From assembly GCF_900602065.1 (NCBI RefSeq), contig NZ_UWFN01000310.1, positions 248,001 to 312,000 of the forward strand: a stretch of 64,000 nt of DNA, written 5' to 3'. Made by a program: the position numbers and the translations under genes. The notes under the pieces were generated by a model that saw only the letters and a program-made list of their open reading frames with translations, was not told where the DNA came from and did no database searches. Positions 61,195-64,000 of this stretch are shown here, piece after piece (within the stretch, counting starts at the first letter, position 1; every line of letters starts with the position of its first letter). The stretch is from Pseudomonas viridiflava (GTDB taxonomy: Bacteria > Pseudomonadota > Gammaproteobacteria > Pseudomonadales > Pseudomonadaceae).

Positions 61195-62006
61195 AGCGTA
61201 TTCCTCGTGTATTAAGCGTCTGCCTGCTGCTGGGTTCTGCCGGACTTTATGGTTGCGCAGGTCATCAGGGCGGCGAGCAGGCTTTGCAGCAGGCCAGTGC
61301 TGATTTCCAGAAAGTTAAAGAAGACAGCGATGTTCTCCGCAGCGCTCCCAAGGATGTAGTCCGGGCAGGTGAGTTGCTGGGCAAGGCAGAGCGTTTGTCG
61401 AGCTATCTGGGCAGCGGCAGTGATGTGGCGCATTACGCTTACCTCAGCAGTCGCTACAGTGAGATCGCCCGCGAGCACAGCAATTTCCTGCTCAATAGCG
61501 AGCGCCTGGAAAAGCTCGAGATGGAGCGTCAGCGTTTGCAACTGGCATTGCGTGAGGCCAAGCTGGCCAGCGCTCAGCAACACGGTCAGTGGCTGGAAGA
61601 CCAGATTGTCAGTCTTGCTACTACGCAGACCGAGCGTGGGTTGGTCATGACGTTGGGCGATGTGTTGTTCGACACCGGTCATGCTGAACTGAAAAGCTCG
61701 GCTAACCGGACCGTGCTCAAGGTCGTGCAATTTCTGCAGCTCAATCCAAAGCGTATCGTTCGCATCGAGGGCTACACCGATAATACCGGCGACAAGCAGG
61801 AAAACCTGCGCTTGTCTCAGGAGCGGGCACAATCGGTGGCCGATGTGCTGACGGACCTGGGTGTCGATGAAAAACGTATCCATGTTCAGGGCTACGGTGA
61901 TGAATATCCGGTGGAGGCCAACGCATCGGAGCGTGGTCGTGCGAAAAACCGTCGGGTTGAGATCGTTTTTTCTGATTCAAAGGGGCGTCTCGGCCCTAAT
62001 CGTTAA
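61191..62006 (+). CDS. OmpA-domain lipoprotein with DUF4398-like N-terminus
   Basis: Lipoprotein of 271 aa. Signal peptide with lipobox LYGC, C22. A DUF4398-like helical region (about 25-145) precedes a peptidoglycan-binding OmpA domain (about 150-265) with LFDTGHAELKSSA, IEGYTDNTGDKQENLRLSQE and the final GRAKNRRVEIVF. It should anchor the outer membrane to the cell wall. The GTG start overlaps the stop of the preceding lipoprotein by 4 bases. A terminator follows. Confidence 0.9.
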   Translation: MKRIPRVLSVCLLLGSAGLYGCAGHQGGEQALQQASADFQKVKEDSDVLRSAPKDVVRAGELLGKAERLSSYLGSGSDVAHYAYLSSRYSEIAREHSNFLLNSERLEKLEMERQRLQLALREAKLASAQQHGQWLEDQIVSLATTQTERGLVMTLGDVLFDTGHAELKSSANRTVLKVVQFLQLNPKRIVRIEGYTDNTGDKQENLRLSQERAQSVADVLTDLGVDEKRIHVQGYGDEYPVEANASERGRAKNRRVEIVFSDSKGRLGPNR

Positions 62007-62015
62007 AAAAGTTTG

Positions 62016-62054
62016 AAAAAAATCGATGCCGGTTTTCCGGTGTCGATTTTTTTT
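62016..62054 (+). terminator. terminator after the OmpA lipoprotein gene
   Basis: AAAAAATCGATGCCGG and CCGGTGTCGATTTTTTTT form a long stem with a TTTT loop and a T-tract. It lies 10 bases after the stop codon. Confidence 0.93.
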
Positions 62055-62222
62055 GGCCGAAAAAGCCGATGGGTTGGCGTGTTTGCCTGATTAATTCTTT
62101 AAACAACGCAACGCAGGGCTAGCCGTTCGGGAAACTGTCCCAGTACACTTCACAACTGTTCTGGTGATAAATCGACTGTTCTCCTACAAAAGCAAGTCGC
62201 CAGCGGTTCTAGAGGCTGCGTC

Positions 62223-63662
62223 ATGACCAACCTTCTGCTCTACCAAAAAATCGCTCAGCAACTGGCTGAAGATATTCGCCGTGGTGTTTATCAGCCCGGC
62301 GAGCGTGTGCCGTCCGTGCGCAAGATGAGTTCTCAGCTCAATGTCAGTCATGCGACTGTGTTGCAGGCCTATGCGAATCTGGAAGATCAGGGGCTGATCC
62401 GTGCGCGTCCCCAGTCGGGCTATTACGTGCACCAGACACCGGCTTTAACGGCGCCTACCCCCGATATTGCCAGGGTTGAAAGGCCCGGCCTGGTAACGCG
62501 CAGCAGCATCATTCAGCAGGTTTTGATGGAGTCGCGCCGAGAGGGGGTATTCCCCTTGGGCGCCGCAGTGCCTCACGTTGACTATCTTCCGGTGCGTGCC
62601 CTGCATCAGCAGATCGCCAAAGTGACGCGCTTTCAGAGCCCGCGGGCGTTCAGTTACATGTTCAGCCCGGGATTTGAGCCGCTTCGTCGTCAGGTCGCGA
62701 TTCGCATGCGTGATGCAGGCGTAGTGGTTGATCCGGCCGATGTGGTCATCACCCATGGTTGCGTCGATGCCTTGCAGATGGCGCTGCGTGTGGTGACGAG
62801 GCCGGGTGACCTGATTGCTGCAGAATCGCCAAGTTACTACGGGTTGCTCCAGTTGGCTGACCTGTTAGGCCTCAAAGTCATTGAGATTCCCAGTGATCCG
62901 CAAACCGGCATCAGTCTTGAGGCATTACAGTTGGCGGCCAACCAATGGTCTATCAAGGCATTGGTGCTCACCTCACGGCTGAGCAATCCGCTAGGTAGCA
63001 CCATGCCCGAAGAGCGTCAGAAGCACTTGCTGCGTCTGGTCTCCGATTTCGACATCCAGGTGGTTGAGGATGATATCTATGGCGAGCTGATGTTTGAGCA
63101 GGGGCGAGCCAAGGCATTGAAGGCGTTTGACCGGCTGGGACGCGTTATTTACTGCTCCAGTTTTTCAAAGACGTTGTCGCCGGGTGTGCGTATCGGCTGG
63201 ATGATTGCGGGCAAATATCAGGCAGAAATTCAGCGTCTGCAAATATTCAGCACCCATTCGGCGTGCAGCGTCACTCAGATGGGTGTTGCTGCCTATCTGG
63301 AAAATGGTGGATATGATCGGCATCTGCGGTTCATCCGCGTGGAATACCGAAAAAATCTCAGCGCATTTCAGCTCGCTGTGCAGCAGTACTTCCCTGAAGG
63401 AACGCAAATGAGCCGACCTTTGGGTGGTTTCATTCTGTGGGTCAGCTTGCCTGGGCGAGTCAATACTCAGGAGCTGCATATCAGAGCTCTGGAGCAAGGC
63501 ATCAGCATTGCGCCGGGGCTTATCTTCAGCAATACAGAACAGTTCAATCACTGCATTCGTCTGAACTGTGGCATTCCATGGAATCGCGAGGCAGAACGGG
63601 CACTGATGACGCTCGGAATGCTTGCCAAACAGCTATGCCAGGAAACGGTTGACCTCTACTGA
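62223..63662 (+). CDS. MocR-type GntR regulator with aminotransferase domain
   Basis: Regulator of 479 aa. An N-terminal GntR winged helix (about 5-72, IAQQLAEDIRRGVYQPGERV and SQLNVSHATVLQAYANLEDQG) is fused to a class I aminotransferase-like domain (about 110-475). The PLP lysine is in CSSFSKTLSPGVRIGW and the conserved DD pair is VVEDDIYGEL. MocR proteins often control vitamin B6, GABA or taurine use. No partner gene lies next to it, so the target is unknown. The preceding gene ends in a terminator, so it has its own promoter. Confidence 0.92.
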   Translation: MTNLLLYQKIAQQLAEDIRRGVYQPGERVPSVRKMSSQLNVSHATVLQAYANLEDQGLIRARPQSGYYVHQTPALTAPTPDIARVERPGLVTRSSIIQQVLMESRREGVFPLGAAVPHVDYLPVRALHQQIAKVTRFQSPRAFSYMFSPGFEPLRRQVAIRMRDAGVVVDPADVVITHGCVDALQMALRVVTRPGDLIAAESPSYYGLLQLADLLGLKVIEIPSDPQTGISLEALQLAANQWSIKALVLTSRLSNPLGSTMPEERQKHLLRLVSDFDIQVVEDDIYGELMFEQGRAKALKAFDRLGRVIYCSSFSKTLSPGVRIGWMIAGKYQAEIQRLQIFSTHSACSVTQMGVAAYLENGGYDRHLRFIRVEYRKNLSAFQLAVQQYFPEGTQMSRPLGGFILWVSLPGRVNTQELHIRALEQGISIAPGLIFSNTEQFNHCIRLNCGIPWNREAERALMTLGMLAKQLCQETVDLY

Positions 63663-63778
63663 GGTCAGCTATTTAGGTCCTGCAGAAATAGCGTGTCGAT
63701 CTGTGGGTTGAATCTCTGTCTTGTTATTGGACGTGCAACAGGCGAGCATGTGTTCTCTGCCTTTGCCATTTCTGCCTT

Positions 63779-64000
63779 ATGAATGTTTTTCGCTGTATCG
63801 CACTGTCGATTGTCGTTCTTCTGGGTGCCTGTGATGCTCAGGAGAATGTCGCGCCCAAGCCTAAGGTGTCCGCAGAGGTTCAGTCTTCGGTGAAACCGGA
63901 TGCCAGTCCTTCTGCTGCCGTGCCGACCAAGCCTGTTGCTGAGTCTGCTCCTGAGGCTGTAAAGCCGCCTGTGCATGAGTTGGCTCCCAATGTGTCAGTG
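63779..64000 (+). CDS. lipoprotein gene, cut by the window edge
   Basis: The frame from the ATG at 63779 stays open to the end of the window, 74 codons. The product starts with a signal peptide and lipobox LLGAC (C18) and continues with a Pro/Ala/Val/Lys-rich linker (VAPKPKVSAEVQ, SAAVPTKPVAESAPEAVK). The remainder is outside. No Shine-Dalgarno is clear. No function is proposed; the linker suggests that the functional domain lies further on. Confidence 0.7.
   Translation, partial: MNVFRCIALSIVVLLGACDAQENVAPKPKVSAEVQSSVKPDASPSAAVPTKPVAESAPEAVKPPVHELAPNVSV

Overview
The window looks like a chromosomal segment of a fluorescent Pseudomonas. The signs are a complete fpvGHJK-fpvCDEF-type set for releasing iron from pyoverdine, several families of short inverted REP elements between genes, a HutC-like operator at hutH, a PsrA-like box between the etf genes, and a core block (tyrB, uvrB, gltX, Ala/Glu tRNAs, tetR, dusC, ibpA, leuC, leuD, leuB, asd) whose order I recall from P. 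aeruginosa. I see no prophage, insertion sequence, transposase, CRISPR array or defence island.

Layout. 1-7.2 kb: pyroglutamyl peptidase, a PAS/GGDEF/EAL protein, a SotB-like exporter, a sugar porter and a GNAT acetyltransferase. 7.5-15.3 kb: a hybrid histidine kinase, then on the minus strand a four-gene signalling operon (HisKA_3 kinase, NarL-type regulator, CHASE3 hybrid kinase, stand-alone receiver) in which each junction is a 4-base overlap. 15.4-19.6 kb: a small exported protein, a small acidic protein, a GAF-EAL protein with a degenerate GGDEF, and a DHA2-type MFS exporter. 19.9-23.5 kb: an NRAMP-like transporter, a small disordered protein and hutH. 23.9-30.1 kb: the fpv operon, with an inverted Fur-like element upstream. 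30.5-48.1 kb: the core block, including two identical Ala-Glu tRNA pairs, a heat-shock promoter and ROSE-like RNA thermometer at ibpA, a third GGDEF/EAL protein and the leucine/aspartate pathway genes. 48.4-53.6 kb: a D-galactonate operon (dgoK, dgoA, dgoD, MFS transporter) with an IclR regulator. 53.7-55.8 kb: a YahK-like zinc alcohol dehydrogenase divergent from an AraC regulator. 55.9-59.8 kb: ETF-ubiquinone oxidoreductase divergent from etfB-etfA. 59.97-62.0 kb: a family 3 solute-binding protein and two DUF4398-type lipoproteins, the second with an OmpA domain. 62.2-64 kb: a MocR-type regulator and the start of a lipoprotein gene cut by the window edge.

How it works together. Most of the window is metabolism and transport under local control: galactonate catabolism (dgo/IclR), histidine breakdown, iron acquisition, and electron transfer from acyl-CoA dehydrogenases to the quinone pool. 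Signalling is unusually dense in the first 18 kb: three histidine kinases, two stand-alone response regulators and two cyclic-di-GMP proteins, with a third such protein near 40 kb. PAS domains of one recognisable sub-type recur in both the 1.1 kb cyclic-di-GMP protein and the 11-13 kb hybrid kinase, suggesting exchange of sensory modules. The best candidate for something not yet described is the four-gene phosphorelay operon. The clearest regulatory elements are the ibpA thermometer, the palindromes ahead of dgoK and tetR, the HutC-like and PsrA-like sites and the Fur-like element. All functional statements come from reading the sequence; no database search was run.
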